Origin: Nostoc sp. HK-01
GTDB lineage: Bacteria > Cyanobacteriota > Cyanobacteriia > Cyanobacteriales > Nostocaceae
Reading direction: 5' to 3'
Assembly (NCBI GenBank): GCA_003990705.1
Contig: AP018318.1
Coordinates: forward strand, 3,413,501-3,477,500
DNA: 64,000 bases
Part shown: in pieces, positions 17,418-27,229 of the stretch
How positions within the stretch are numbered: the first letter of the stretch is position 1
Layout: the number at the start of each line of letters is the position of its first letter
Program-made: the position numbers and the translations under genes
The notes under the pieces: generated by a model
Database searches by the model: none
What the model saw: only the letters and a program-made list of their open reading frames with translations
Told to the model about the DNA's origin: nothing

Positions 17418-20306
17418 CTAACGATATGCTTCTTTTAAAAACCTTGCATAATTTCCCCGTACAGTCATAGTATTGGGATGACCTACACCCAAACTACGCT
17501 CACAAATTGCCAAAGCTTGCTGATACAGGGGTTCGGCTTCACTGTACCTTCCTGTCGCACGGTAGAGTAATGCCAGATTATTCAGGCTAGTGGCGACATC
17601 GGGATGTTCTTTTCCTAACAGGCGTTGAAAAAGTTCTAAAGCTTGCAGAAACAGAGGTTCGGCTTCACTGTACCTTCCTGTCGCACGGTAGAGTAATGCC
17701 AGATTATTCAGGCTAGTGGCGACATCGGGATGTTCTTTTCCTAACAGGCGTTGTCTGAGTGCTAAAGCTTGCAGATACAGGGGTTCGGCTTCACTGTACC
17801 TTCCTGCCGATTCGTAGAGTCCTGCCAGATTATTCAGGCTAGTGGCGACATCGGGATGTTCTTTTCCTAACAGGCGTTGTCTGAGTGCTAAAGCTTGCAG
17901 AAACAGAGGTTCGGCTTCACTATACCTTCCTGTCGATTCGTAGAGTCCTGCCAGATTATTCAGGCTAGAGGCGACATCGGGATGTTCTTTTCCTAACAGG
18001 CGTTGTCTGAGTGCTAAAGCTTGCAGAAACAGAGGTTCGGCTTCACTGTACCTTCCTGCCGATTCGTAGAGTAATGCCAGATTATTCAGGCTAGTGGCGA
18101 CATCGGGATGTTCTTTTCCTAACAGGCGTTGAAAAAGTTCTAAAGCTTGCAGAAACAGAGGTTCGGCTTCACTGTACCTTCCTGCCGATTCGTAGAGTAA
18201 TGCCAGATTATTCAGGCTAGTGGCGACATCGGGATGTTCTTTTCCTAACAGGCGTTGAAAAAGTTCTAAAGCTTGCTGATACAGGGGTTCGGCTTCACTG
18301 TACCTTCCTGTCGCACGGTAGAGTAATGCCAGATTATTCAGGCTAGTGGCGACATCGGGATGTTCTTTTCCTAACAGGCGTTGTCTGAGTGCTAAAGCTT
18401 GCAGATACAGGGGTTCGGCTTCACTGTACCTTCCTGTCGATTCGTAGAGTCCTGCCAGATTATTCAGGCTAGAGGCGACATGGGGATGTTCTTTTCCTAA
18501 CAGGCGTTGACACAGTTCTAAAGCTTGCTGATACAGGGGTTCGGCTTCACTGTACCTTCCTGTCGATTCGTAGAGTAATGCCAGATTATTCAGGCTAGAG
18601 GCGACATGGGGATGTTCTTTTCCGAACAGGCGTTGTCTGAGTGCTAAAGCTTGCTGATGCAGGGGTTCGGCTTCACTGTACCTTCCTGTCGATTCGTAGA
18701 GTCCTGCCAGATTATTCAGGCTAGTGGCGACATCGGGATGTTCTGCTCCCAGGCGATGTTTAATTAATTCTAGACATTGACTCAACCAAGGTTCTGCTTC
18801 CTTATATAATCCTTGCCCTTGATAAAACCAGCCTAGTCCGGTGAAAGCCCAGTATAAATCTTCATCTTTAATCAATGCTGTTAGATGGTTAGTGACTTCT
18901 GCTAAATGGGGAATCTGCGGAGTGAGTTGTTGAATTAGATCAAGAGTAAGGTCTTGCGGAATTAGCTTTGCGATTTCTACTACCTGCGTGGCAAAAACTG
19001 TCTTCACCTCATCCGCCTTGCCTGACTCATCCAATTTCATCTGAAAATATTGCCGAATTAGAGGATGTAAACGATAAATTCCTTGACTTTGGCGCTGTAA
19101 CAAATGCAATTTTAGTAAATCAGCAATAGCTGTTTCTAAAATTTCTTGCTGTTCATCATCTGCTATTCTTGCCACATCAAAAAGAAGATCAGCCAAAGCA
19201 TATAAACTTAGTACACAACCGAATCCTTTTGCCTTCTCATCTAACTGTTCCCAACTCAAATCAAAAGCTTCAGCCACACCGTACTCATAACGCATCAACG
19301 GGTTAGCCTTAGCCATTGCTTCATGTTCCAGCCGTTTTCTCTCTAACCGCTTCAACAGTGTTTGCAGTGATAAATCTGGCATTGTATCCAGATATCGTCC
19401 CACCAACTCCAAAGCTAAAGGCAAATATCCCAAGAATTTACAGATTTTCCTCGCTACCAAAGGCTCATTTTTGAGTCGTTCTCTCCCCATCAGCGACTTT
19501 AATAATTGCATCGCCGCCAATGGTTTGAGAACACCCAGGCTTAATTGTGGCAGAGTTCTATCAAACCCCAAGCGAGTTGTGAGCAAGGTTTTAAACTTTG
19601 ATGAGTTCGCAGGGAGATAAGGCTTAACTTGGGTTTTGTAGTCGGTGACATCATCAAACACCAGCAAAACATCCCCAGCATCCCACCTATCCCAGCAAAG
19701 TTTTACCCGATCAACTAATTCCCTATCATCTGGTGCGATAAATTTAAACTTCGCTTCTGCAAATCTGAGAATTTGAATCCCCATATCAATACCCGGTGCT
19801 GATAACCAGCAAACCCCACCAGGATATTTTTGCAAGTTTTGTTGAGCATACTGGGTTGCAAGTTCAGTTTTTCCCACGCCGCCCATACCCGCCACCGCGA
19901 CAATAGCAACTTGCTGCGATTGTTGTATCATCTCGTGCAGTTGTTGTAATTCCGCCTCCCTTCCCACAAACCTTTCCCAAGGTACAGCCGGGGGGATGTT
20001 GTGATGAATTTCTTTTTTTGGCTGGGTATCGCTGACACCACTATATTTTGCTGTTAGGTAAGCCTTTAATGTTTCCAGCTTTCCGCGTTTAGAGGTAGCT
20101 AACTCAGGACAACTCTTGGCAAACTTGTCATAAACCTCAGTCATACGCTTTTTGAACGCCGCCGCACTAATATCAATCTCGTTTGCTAGTTTCGCTTCAC
20201 CTTTACCAGAGTTTTCATCTTTCAACCTGGCTAAAAATGCCGCCGTTTGCTCTGGGGATAACTCATGTGTAGCCGCTTCTTGTCTTAAAAACTCATCCCA
20301 TTGCAT
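17418..20306 (-). CDS. NB-ARC STAND ATPase with TPR repeats (NLR-like)
   Basis: The 962-residue protein has an unnamed helical N-terminal domain (about 1-95). An NB-ARC nucleotide switch follows: Walker A GMGGVGKT at 140-147, Walker B LLVFDDV at 214-220, a LLTTR sensor motif, LGYLPLALEL and LHPLIRQYF where MHD-type motifs lie. After one degenerate repeat come ten TPR units of 42 residues (about 522-941) of the kinesin-light-chain type, pattern HPDVATSLNNLALLY...GRYSEAEPL. STAND proteins of this layout act as signal-controlled switches; several bacterial ones sense phage. The N-terminal effector here is not recognised, so defence is only inferred. It is divergent from a small membrane protein gene. 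Confidence 0.92.
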   Translation of the reverse strand: MQWDEFLRQEAATHELSPEQTAAFLARLKDENSGKGEAKLANEIDISAAAFKKRMTEVYDKFAKSCPELATSKRGKLETLKAYLTAKYSGVSDTQPKKEIHHNIPPAVPWERFVGREAELQQLHEMIQQSQQVAIVAVAGMGGVGKTELATQYAQQNLQKYPGGVCWLSAPGIDMGIQILRFAEAKFKFIAPDDRELVDRVKLCWDRWDAGDVLLVFDDVTDYKTQVKPYLPANSSKFKTLLTTRLGFDRTLPQLSLGVLKPLAAMQLLKSLMGRERLKNEPLVARKICKFLGYLPLALELVGRYLDTMPDLSLQTLLKRLERKRLEHEAMAKANPLMRYEYGVAEAFDLSWEQLDEKAKGFGCVLSLYALADLLFDVARIADDEQQEILETAIADLLKLHLLQRQSQGIYRLHPLIRQYFQMKLDESGKADEVKTVFATQVVEIAKLIPQDLTLDLIQQLTPQIPHLAEVTNHLTALIKDEDLYWAFTGLGWFYQGQGLYKEAEPWLSQCLELIKHRLGAEHPDVATSLNNLAGLYESTGRYSEAEPLHQQALALRQRLFGKEHPHVASSLNNLALLYESTGRYSEAEPLYQQALELCQRLLGKEHPHVASSLNNLAGLYESTGRYSEAEPLYLQALALRQRLLGKEHPDVATSLNNLALLYRATGRYSEAEPLYQQALELFQRLLGKEHPDVATSLNNLALLYESAGRYSEAEPLFLQALELFQRLLGKEHPDVATSLNNLALLYESAGRYSEAEPLFLQALALRQRLLGKEHPDVASSLNNLAGLYESTGRYSEAEPLFLQALALRQRLLGKEHPDVATSLNNLAGLYESAGRYSEAEPLYLQALALRQRLLGKEHPDVATSLNNLALLYRATGRYSEAEPLFLQALELFQRLLGKEHPDVATSLNNLALLYRATGRYSEAEPLYQQALAICERSLGVGHPNTMTVRGNYARFLKEAYR
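17484..18743 (-). repeat. Ten tandem 126-bp coding repeats
   Basis: The TPR region of the NB-ARC protein consists of ten 126-bp units that are nearly identical even at third codon positions. Differences are limited to a few alternating variants (YESTG, YESAG or YRATG; LYQQ, LYLQ or LFLQ; ALRQR or ELFQR). This mosaic points to recent unequal crossing-over or gene conversion. Confidence 0.9.
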
Positions 20307-20439
20307 AGACAGCCTAAAAAAATCTACTTGATTCTACTTATCTTCTATTTTGCTTCTACTTTATCTCTATTTCCCAGGAATCTCCGGCTTTGAAGGCAGA
20401 AATAAGATTTACACAGTCGAGTTTTTCACAAAGTTCACT

Positions 20440-20661
20440 ATGAATAACACTTCTAACAACACCCAAACTTCACAGTTAATTCCCGCAACTTCCCCAGTAA
20501 TTGAAAAACCTTCTGCTTGGATGCGCGACGGGTACAGTCCAACAGAAATCATTCTTGCAGCAGCAATTTTAAGTTCTTTATTAATGGGCGGAACGGCTAC
20601 TGTAATTATGGCAATAGTTGAGTTAGTCAAAACTTTAGTCCAATCCCAAAAAAGAAAGTAG
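20440..20661 (+). CDS. Small single-pass membrane protein, unknown
   Basis: From ATG 20440 the product has 73 residues: a polar Asn/Thr-rich N-terminus (MNNTSNNTQTSQLIPATSP), the motif PSAWMRDGYSPTEIILAAAI, one membrane helix with a Gly-Gly turn and a basic end QSQKRK. An upstream in-frame ATG at 20350 would add 30 unlikely residues. I do not recognise a named family. It begins 134 bp from the divergent NB-ARC/TPR gene, so the two may share a control region; a functional link is only suggested by position. Confidence 0.6.
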   Translation: MNNTSNNTQTSQLIPATSPVIEKPSAWMRDGYSPTEIILAAAILSSLLMGGTATVIMAIVELVKTLVQSQKRK

Positions 20662-20838
20662 TCGCTTGTTAACTAACAGCACTATCAGCCAGCGATTAAA
20701 CTCACTGGCTGATGGATATACTTTATGTCATCGAGAATTGATATAACCATTGGGGCGATCGCACAACCTTAGAAAATCTACCTGTATTAGTCCGATATAA
20801 TATTGTGTCATTCTTTGTTTTCCTAACTGGAGAAACCA

Positions 20839-22038
20839 ATGGGTCGCGCCAAAAAGGTTGTCTTAGCTTATTCAGGTGGTGTAGATACTTCTGTGTGCAT
20901 TCCTTACCTCAAGCAAGAATGGGGTGTGGAGGAGGTGATTACTCTCGCAGCAGATTTAGGCCAGGGAGATGAATTAGAGCCAATTAAAGAAAAGGCTCTC
21001 AAGTCGGGTGCTAGTGAGTCTCTGGTAATTGATGTCAAAGACAGCTTTGTTAAAGATTACGCTTTCCCGGCGATTCAAGCCAATGCACTTTACGAAAATC
21101 GCTATCCTCTAGGAACGGCGCTGGCTCGTCCTTTAATTGCCAAGATATTAGTAGAAGCAGCAGAGAAATATGGTGCTGATGCGATCGCACATGGTTGTAC
21201 TGGTAAGGGTAATGATCAGGTACGTTTTGACGTTTCCTGTGCAGCCTTAAATCCCAGTCTGAAAATTTTAGCACCAGCGCGGGAATGGGGAATGAGCCGG
21301 GAAGAAACCATTGCATACGGGGAAAAGTTTGGCATTCCTGCACCTGTGAAAAAATCTTCACCTTTCAGTATTGATAAAAACTTGCTCGGTCGCAGTATTG
21401 AAGCGGGTGTGTTGGAAGATCCAGCCGCCGAACCCCCGGAAGAAATTTATCAAATGACGAAAGCGATCGCAGATACTCCCCATGAGCCAGAATATATTGA
21501 AATTGGCTTTACTAAAGGTATCCCCACAACTGTCAACGGTACAGCCAAAAACCCCGTTGAATTAATTGAAACACTCAACGAGTTAGCAGGCAATCATGGC
21601 ATCGGTCGCATTGACATGATTGAAAACCGCTTGGTAGGAATCAAATCACGGGAAATCTATGAATCACCAGCCATGATCGTCCTAATTCAAGCCCACCGTG
21701 ATTTAGAAAGCCTCACCTTAACCGCAGATGTCACCCACTACAAGCGCGGTATAGAAGACACTTATACCAAATTGGTCTACAACGGTTTGTGGTACAGTCC
21801 CCTAAAAGCCGCCCTAGATGCTTTCATTCACCAAACACAAGAGCGCGTCTCAGGAACCGTGCGGGTGAAACTGTTCAAAGGTAACGCCACCATAGTCGGT
21901 CGCTGGAGTGACAACACACTTTACACCCCCGACTTAGCCACCTACGGCGCAGAAGACCAATTTGACCACAAAGCCGCCGAAGGCTTTATCTACGTTTGGG
22001 GTCTTCCCACCCGTATATGGGCGCAACAAGATAGATAA
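20839..22038 (+). CDS. argG: Argininosuccinate synthase
   Basis: This enzyme joins citrulline and aspartate using ATP in the cytoplasm, the next-to-last step of arginine synthesis. The 399-residue length is normal. It shows the N-type ATP-pyrophosphatase loop [11 protein letters not shown], the citrulline/aspartate-binding segment [13 protein letters not shown] and [26 protein letters not shown] precedes the start ATG. Arginine is a cyanophycin building block, so the product also feeds nitrogen storage. It appears monocistronic, followed by a palindromic repeat region. Confidence 0.98.
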   Translation: MGRAKKVVLAYSGGVDTSVCIPYLKQEWGVEEVITLAADLGQGDELEPIKEKALKSGASESLVIDVKDSFVKDYAFPAIQANALYENRYPLGTALARPLIAKILVEAAEKYGADAIAHGCTGKGNDQVRFDVSCAALNPSLKILAPAREWGMSREETIAYGEKFGIPAPVKKSSPFSIDKNLLGRSIEAGVLEDPAAEPPEEIYQMTKAIADTPHEPEYIEIGFTKGIPTTVNGTAKNPVELIETLNELAGNHGIGRIDMIENRLVGIKSREIYESPAMIVLIQAHRDLESLTLTADVTHYKRGIEDTYTKLVYNGLWYSPLKAALDAFIHQTQERVSGTVRVKLFKGNATIVGRWSDNTLYTPDLATYGAEDQFDHKAAEGFIYVWGLPTRIWAQQDR

Positions 22039-22056
22039 TTATTTTTCTCACAGGAT

Positions 22057-22205
22057 TTCGATCCCCTCTAACCCCCCTTAAAAAGCTACGGTGTACACAC
22101 AAGTCTGATAAAGTTGCCTAGTAGCGTTTCGATCCCCCCTAACCCCCCTTAAAAAGGGGGGAACTAGAATCAAAGTCCCCCTTGAAAAGGGGATTTAGGG
22201 GGATC
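22057..22205. repeat. Partial and complete copies of a 'gatcccccctaaccccc' palindromic repeat
   Basis: A partial copy starts at about 22057 (TTTCGATCCCCTCTAACCCC) and a complete palindromic copy spans 22131-22205 from GATCCCCCCTAAC to GGGGGATC, with internal CCCCCCTTaaaaAGGGGGG. The two share about 30 bp as a direct repeat. The 45 bp between them look unrelated. Confidence 0.8.
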
Positions 22206-22321
22206 TAATGACAGGATGATATTTCAAACATCCTGTCATTAAGTCTTTCACTTTACATCTTGCACCCAGCGCTATTCATGTATACATATAAATACTTGGC
22301 TGTATTCGGAAAAATAGCTAT

Positions 22322-22930
22322 TTAGCAACATTGCCAAAGAAACTTCGCCCCTTGTTGGCATACTGAACACACAAAGCCATATCCAGAACCAGAATCACCA
22401 AAATCGAATGCGGTACTGGGTTCCAACTGAACTACAAACTTCATCCTAGCTCCACAACTACAAATCGGAGTTTCATCATCTTGAATCCACAGAGGTTCAC
22501 CACCAATTTTGCCGCATATTTGATATTGAAATTGGTTCAAAATATCACAATAAGTGTCTGCCGAATCGTCGCACTCATCCAGTGTTAACAAAATTTCTTC
22601 TGAAAGAAACTCTTCTTGATCACAAGGTGGTTCAAGACTTGTCAGGTTAGTTTTAGAAACTAGTATTGCTGCATTACCTCCCAAATCAGCATCCCATTCA
22701 TCACACATTCCAGGGTTATTACTACACATAAATAGAAGGAGTAGCTGTTTGCGATCGCAAATCCCTTTTATGATCGTTGCTTCTAAGTCAATCTGACCAA
22801 GAAACTGCATCCACGCACCACATACACGACAACTCACCCATTCAGTATTTAAAGGCGCAAAGGGTTTCCCACTGATCTTTGTCAACTGATGAAGGGGAGC
22901 TTGATTAGATTCCCGCATTAACAAAGCCAT
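22322..22930 (-). CDS. Cysteine-rich zinc-ribbon-like protein, possibly DUF1963-related
   Basis: The 202-residue soluble protein has several paired cysteines suited to zinc binding: Cys-Arg-Val-Cys near residue 34, CSNNPGMC, Cys-Ser-Cys-Gly and Cys-Ser-Val-Cys near the end, finishing with WQCC. The segment GKIGGEPLWIQDDETP recalls the YwqG/DUF1963 signature, in which 'GG-P-W-Q' is conserved, but I cannot confirm this. No signal peptide or membrane helix is seen. It is alone on the minus strand between argG and flv3. Function is unknown. Confidence 0.75.
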   Translation of the reverse strand: MALLMRESNQAPLHQLTKISGKPFAPLNTEWVSCRVCGAWMQFLGQIDLEATIIKGICDRKQLLLLFMCSNNPGMCDEWDADLGGNAAILVSKTNLTSLEPPCDQEEFLSEEILLTLDECDDSADTYCDILNQFQYQICGKIGGEPLWIQDDETPICSCGARMKFVVQLEPSTAFDFGDSGSGYGFVCSVCQQGAKFLWQCC

Positions 22931-23337
22931 TATTTTCTCTGTCTCAAAGTTAGCTAGAAATTAAATATTAACAACCGAGAGTAAGTAGATGTTTTAAAAG
23001 TAAATCCGAAATTATCAGTACAGCATACTCTGATTTTAAACACATCGGTGTTGAAATCTATGCTTTTTGTTACGGAAATCTGGTCAAAAAAATAAGTTAT
23101 GTATGATATGTTAGGGATTTTAAATTATGCCAATAAATATTAACATTTAAAACGTGATACCCTTGCTGTGAGAGATTTACAAAGAATATTCTGAGTTAAA
23201 AATAATGCTGGAAAATAGCAATAATTGATACAACTGCTAATTTTTGAAAACTAGTCTTCATTACAACTTTAAAAATGATTTAGTCGCACAATGGGGGCAG
23301 AGAAAGATTACTAAATATTTGCGCTCGGAGACGAATA
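22931..23337. other. Divergent intergenic region upstream of flv3
   Basis: I find no convincing gene here. It should contain the flv3-flv1 promoter. No clear NtcA box or repeat was recognised. Confidence 0.45.
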
Positions 23338-25056
23338 ATGGTAGCGATCGCAGAAAATGTTCAGCATCGGCTTACTGTCCAAACTGTAGAAATTGCCCCA
23401 AACACCACGGCGATTCGCTGTCTTGACTGGGATCGCGATCGCTTCGATATCGAATTCGGATTGCAAAACGGTACGACTTACAATTCTTATTTAATTCGGG
23501 GCGAACAAACAGTTTTAATTGACACTTCCCACCAGAAATTTCGCCAACTGTATTTAGACACGCTCAAAAGTATCGTCAACCCCAAGACTATTGATTACAT
23601 TATTGTCAGCCACACAGAGCCAGACCATAGTGGCTTGGTAGAAGATGTATTGCAATTAGCACCGCGAGCCACTGTTTTAGCTTCTAAAATTGCCCTACAA
23701 TTTTTGGAAGGTTTGGTACATGACCCCTTTTCCAAGCGGATTGTCAAAAGTGGCGATCGCATTGATATTGGCAAAGGTCACGAAATAGAATTTGTGAGTG
23801 CGCCTAATTTGCACTGGCCTGACACCATCTTTAGTTTTGATCGCAAAACCCAAACCATCTATACTTGCGATGCTTTTGGGATGCACTTTTGTGACGATCG
23901 CACTTTTGATGAAGATTTAGAAGCGATCGAAGCTGACTTTAGGTTTTATTATGACTGTCTCATGGGGCCGAACGCGCGATCGCTGCTAAATGCAATGAAG
24001 CGGATGGGCGAACTCGGCAAGATTAAAATCATCGCAAACGGTCACGGGCCTTTACTTTATCATCATCTAGATATCCTCACCGAGTGTTACCAAAACTGGA
24101 GCCAAAGACAAGCCACAGCCCTTACCACCGTTGGCTTATTCTACGCTTCTGATTATGGTTATAGCGATCGCCTCGGTCAAGCCATTTCTGAAGGGATTCA
24201 AAAAACTGGCGTTGGTGTAGAAATGCTCGACATCAGCACCGCCGAAGCCCAAGAAATTCAAGAACTCGCAGGTAGAGCCGCAGGTATTATCATTGGGATG
24301 CCTCCTTCTACCTCCGTTGCTGCTCAAGCTGGGATCAGTTCTTTAATTTCCGTTGCTAAAGACAAACAATTCTTTGGCTTGTTTGAATGCTTTGGTGGCG
24401 ATGATGAACCAGTCGATACCCTCCGCCGGAAATTTCTCGACTCCGGTGTCAAAGAAGCTTTCCCAGCCATTCGGATTAAAGAAGCTCCTTCTGCATCTAC
24501 ATATCAATTATGTACTGAAGCCGGCACAGACTTAGGGCAAGCCGTCACCCGTGAACGTAACATCAAGCAAATCAAAGCCCTTGATGTGAACATGGAAAAA
24601 GCCCTAGGACGGATTAGCAACGGCTTGTATATTGTCACTACCAAAAAAGGTGATGTCAGTAGTGCAATGTTGGCTTCTTGGGTGAGCCAAGCCAGCTTAC
24701 AACCGTTAGGATTTACAATTGCCGTTGCCAAAGACCGCGCCATTGATGCTTTGATGCAAATAGGCGATCGCTTTGTGCTGAACGTCTTAGAAGAAGGTAA
24801 CTATCAAGAACTGAAAAAGCAATTCCTCAAGCGTCTACATCCCGGTGCTGATAGATTCGCAGGTGTAAAAACCCAAACCGCTAAAAACGGTTCACCCATT
24901 TTGACAGATGCTCTCGCATACATGGAATGTGAAGTGCAAAGCAGTATGGAGTGCAGCGACCACTGGATTTTATACTGCACAGTCCAAGACGGTCGTGTTT
25001 CCAAACCCGATGGTTTAACCGCAGTTCGCCATCGCAAAGTAGGTAATTACTACTAA
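23338..25056 (+). CDS. flv3: Flavodiiron protein, Flv3 type
   Basis: The 572-residue cyanobacterial A-type flavodiiron protein has a metallo-beta-lactamase-like diiron domain (about 30-260), a flavodoxin domain with FMN (about 265-410) and a C-terminal flavin-reductase domain (about 425-572). The diiron ligand motif is canonical, SHTEPDHSG with His92, Glu94, Asp96 and His97, which marks the Flv2/Flv3 side of the family. With Flv1 it forms a heterodimer that reduces O2 to water using photosynthetic electrons. The neighbour, encoded 165 bp downstream, is an Flv1-type partner. Direct flv3-flv1 order resembles the heterocyst-specific flv3B-flv1B pair of Anabaena. Confidence 0.93.
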   Translation: MVAIAENVQHRLTVQTVEIAPNTTAIRCLDWDRDRFDIEFGLQNGTTYNSYLIRGEQTVLIDTSHQKFRQLYLDTLKSIVNPKTIDYIIVSHTEPDHSGLVEDVLQLAPRATVLASKIALQFLEGLVHDPFSKRIVKSGDRIDIGKGHEIEFVSAPNLHWPDTIFSFDRKTQTIYTCDAFGMHFCDDRTFDEDLEAIEADFRFYYDCLMGPNARSLLNAMKRMGELGKIKIIANGHGPLLYHHLDILTECYQNWSQRQATALTTVGLFYASDYGYSDRLGQAISEGIQKTGVGVEMLDISTAEAQEIQELAGRAAGIIIGMPPSTSVAAQAGISSLISVAKDKQFFGLFECFGGDDEPVDTLRRKFLDSGVKEAFPAIRIKEAPSASTYQLCTEAGTDLGQAVTRERNIKQIKALDVNMEKALGRISNGLYIVTTKKGDVSSAMLASWVSQASLQPLGFTIAVAKDRAIDALMQIGDRFVLNVLEEGNYQELKKQFLKRLHPGADRFAGVKTQTAKNGSPILTDALAYMECEVQSSMECSDHWILYCTVQDGRVSKPDGLTAVRHRKVGNYY

Positions 25057-25059
25057 AGA

Positions 25060-25140
25060 AGGTAGGAGGTGAAGCAGTGCGGTCTTGGGGGTTTCCCCCA
25101 TGAGCAACTGCTGAACCCGAAGGGCAGGAGGCAGAAGGCA
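25060..25140. repeat. Interspersed repeat between flv3 and flv1
   Basis: The sequence has 'gggggtttcccccatgagcaact' and 'cccgaagggcaggaggcagaaggcagaagg' blocks. Its reverse complement type recurs at about 33001-33092. It is non-coding and lies inside the presumed flv operon. Confidence 0.65.
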
Positions 25141-25221
25141 GAAGGTAAAAGATAGTTCTGTCACTACTGCATCCTATACTCCTGCACTCCATCTTCCCTG
25201 CTGCCAATATTTAACAAATCT

Positions 25222-27021
25222 ATGCAATCTTCCAATTCATTCACTCGCTTTATTCAATCCGTTAAAGCTCGGTTTTTCCCCTTTTTATCTCCACATCACC
25301 CAACACCTATGAGCAATTCCAAACCCCGTGACGTACAGGTTTTTCCCATTGCGACAAACACTAGAGTTCTCAGAGCGCGTAGTCAGTCACGTTTGCGGTT
25401 TGAAATTGAATACGCATTAGAAAGAGGTACAACCTCTAATTGCTATGTCCTGGAAGGTGATAAAACTGCGATTATTGACCCACCTGCTGATACCTTCACT
25501 ACAATTTTTTTGGAAGCGTTACAGCAAACCATCCATTTGAAAAAATTAGATTACGTTATTCTGGGACATTTTAGCCCCAACCGAGTGGGAACCCTCAAAG
25601 CATTGCTGGAAGCGGCTCCCCAAATTACCTTTGTTTGTTCGCTACCTGGTTCGGCTAATTTAAAGGCGGCTTTCCCAGATGACAATTTAAATATTTTGGT
25701 GATGCGGGGGAAAGAAACCCTAGATTTAGGGAAAGGTCATGTATTAAAATTCTTCCCCACTCCCAACCCCCGCTGGCCAGAAAGTCTTTGCACCTACGAC
25801 CAGCAAACGCAAATTTTGTTCACTGATAAACTTTTCGGCGCACATGTCTGCGGTGATGAAGTCTTTGATGATAATTGGGAACAAATCAAAGAAGACCAAC
25901 GCTACTACTACAACTGTTTGATGGCTCCCCAGGCGCAGCACGTCGAAGCCGCTTTAGAAAAAATTTCCGATTTCCAAGTGAGAATGTATGCGGTTGGTCA
26001 CGGGCCGATAGTTCGCACTAGCTTAATTGAACTGACCCAAGCTTACGCAGACTGGAGCCGTTCTCAAAGAGATCGAGAAATTTCTGTTGCACTACTATAC
26101 GCCTCAGCGTACGGTAATACCGCCACATTAGCACGAGCGATCGCCCTGGGATTAACTAAGGGTGGCGTTGAAGTTCAATCCATCAACTGCGAATTTGCCA
26201 GTTCTGAAGAAATCCAAGCAGCGGTAGAAAAATCAGACGGTTTCATTATCGGTTCGCCTACCATCGGCGGTCATGCACCTACACCGATTCACAGTGCTTT
26301 GGGAATTGTCTTAAAAGTTGGTGATAATAACAAAGTTGCGGGTGTCTTCGGTTCCTACGGCTGGAGTGGTGAAGCCGTGGAAATGATTGAAGGTAAATTG
26401 CGGGATGCTGGCTATCGCCTGGGTTTTGAAACTTTGAAAGTTAAATTCAAACCCGACGATGTTACCCTCAAATTCTGCGAAGAACTCGGTACAGACTTCG
26501 CCCAAAACTTGAAAAAAGCCAGAAAAGTCCGCGTTCCTCAACAAGCTGCAACCCCGGTAGAACAAGCTGTAGGTCGCATTGTAGGTTCAGTTTGTGTAAT
26601 CACCGCCAAGCAAGGCGACGTTTCTACCGGAATGCTGGGCGCTTGGGTATCACAAGCCACTTTCAATCCGCCTGGTTTAACTGTAGCGATCGCCAAAGAA
26701 CGCGCCATAGAATCTTTGATGTATCCTGGCGGTAAGTTTGCCTTAAATATCCTAGCGGAAGGCAATCAACAAGAATACATGAAGCATTTTCGCAAGAATT
26801 TCGCACCTGGCGAAGACAGATTTGCCATTTTCGGCACTACTCCTGCTGATAATGGCTCTCCAGTTCTGACCGATGCTCTCGCCTACGTCGAATGCTCAGT
26901 TGAACAACGTATGGAATGTGGCGACCATTGGGTAGTTTACGCCACTGTTGACAACGGTAAATTAATTAAACCGGATGCGGTGACAGCAATTAATCATCGC
27001 AAAACAGGTACTCATTACTAA
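25222..27021 (+). CDS. flv1: Flavodiiron protein, Flv1 type
   Basis: The 599-residue protein has the same three-domain layout as Flv3, with lactamase-like, flavodoxin and flavin-reductase parts. The diiron motif is replaced: the Flv3 ligand segment reads GHFSPNRVG here, so most metal ligands are lost, as known for Flv1 and Flv4. It works as the partner subunit of Flv3. A later in-frame ATG at 25312 (MSNSKPRDVQ) would remove 30 basic N-terminal residues and could be the true start; no strong ribosome-binding site decides this. A strong terminator follows at 27066. Confidence 0.92.
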   Translation: MQSSNSFTRFIQSVKARFFPFLSPHHPTPMSNSKPRDVQVFPIATNTRVLRARSQSRLRFEIEYALERGTTSNCYVLEGDKTAIIDPPADTFTTIFLEALQQTIHLKKLDYVILGHFSPNRVGTLKALLEAAPQITFVCSLPGSANLKAAFPDDNLNILVMRGKETLDLGKGHVLKFFPTPNPRWPESLCTYDQQTQILFTDKLFGAHVCGDEVFDDNWEQIKEDQRYYYNCLMAPQAQHVEAALEKISDFQVRMYAVGHGPIVRTSLIELTQAYADWSRSQRDREISVALLYASAYGNTATLARAIALGLTKGGVEVQSINCEFASSEEIQAAVEKSDGFIIGSPTIGGHAPTPIHSALGIVLKVGDNNKVAGVFGSYGWSGEAVEMIEGKLRDAGYRLGFETLKVKFKPDDVTLKFCEELGTDFAQNLKKARKVRVPQQAATPVEQAVGRIVGSVCVITAKQGDVSTGMLGAWVSQATFNPPGLTVAIAKERAIESLMYPGGKFALNILAEGNQQEYMKHFRKNFAPGEDRFAIFGTTPADNGSPVLTDALAYVECSVEQRMECGDHWVVYATVDNGKLIKPDAVTAINHRKTGTHY

Positions 27022-27065
27022 CAAATTTCCCTTTTCCCTACCGCCCTGCGGACATTTACAATAAA

Positions 27066-27105
27066 AGCCAGTGCTGAATTTTCTAGGCAGCACTGGCTCT
27101 TTTTT
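27066..27105 (+). terminator. Rho-independent terminator of the flv operon
   Basis: AGCCAGTGCTG pairs perfectly with CAGCACTGGCT across an 11-base loop and is followed by CTTTTTT. Confidence 0.93.
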
Positions 27106-27229
27106 GTTCTGTCACTAGATGTGATTTTTCCTAAATTTTGATGCGTATTTGTAGGGTAGACATTCTCTCGTAAAACCTCAATAAATCCAGAATATAGTAT
27201 TTAATGCCTACCTTACAAAAAACCAGGGA

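Noticed and set aside
17484-18743. Regular 126-bp repeats as a non-coding or CRISPR-like array
   Set aside because: They are in one uninterrupted coding frame and translate into TPR units of 42 residues.
22057-22205. Insertion sequence remnant
   Set aside because: No transposase fragment; only short palindromes typical of dispersed repeats.
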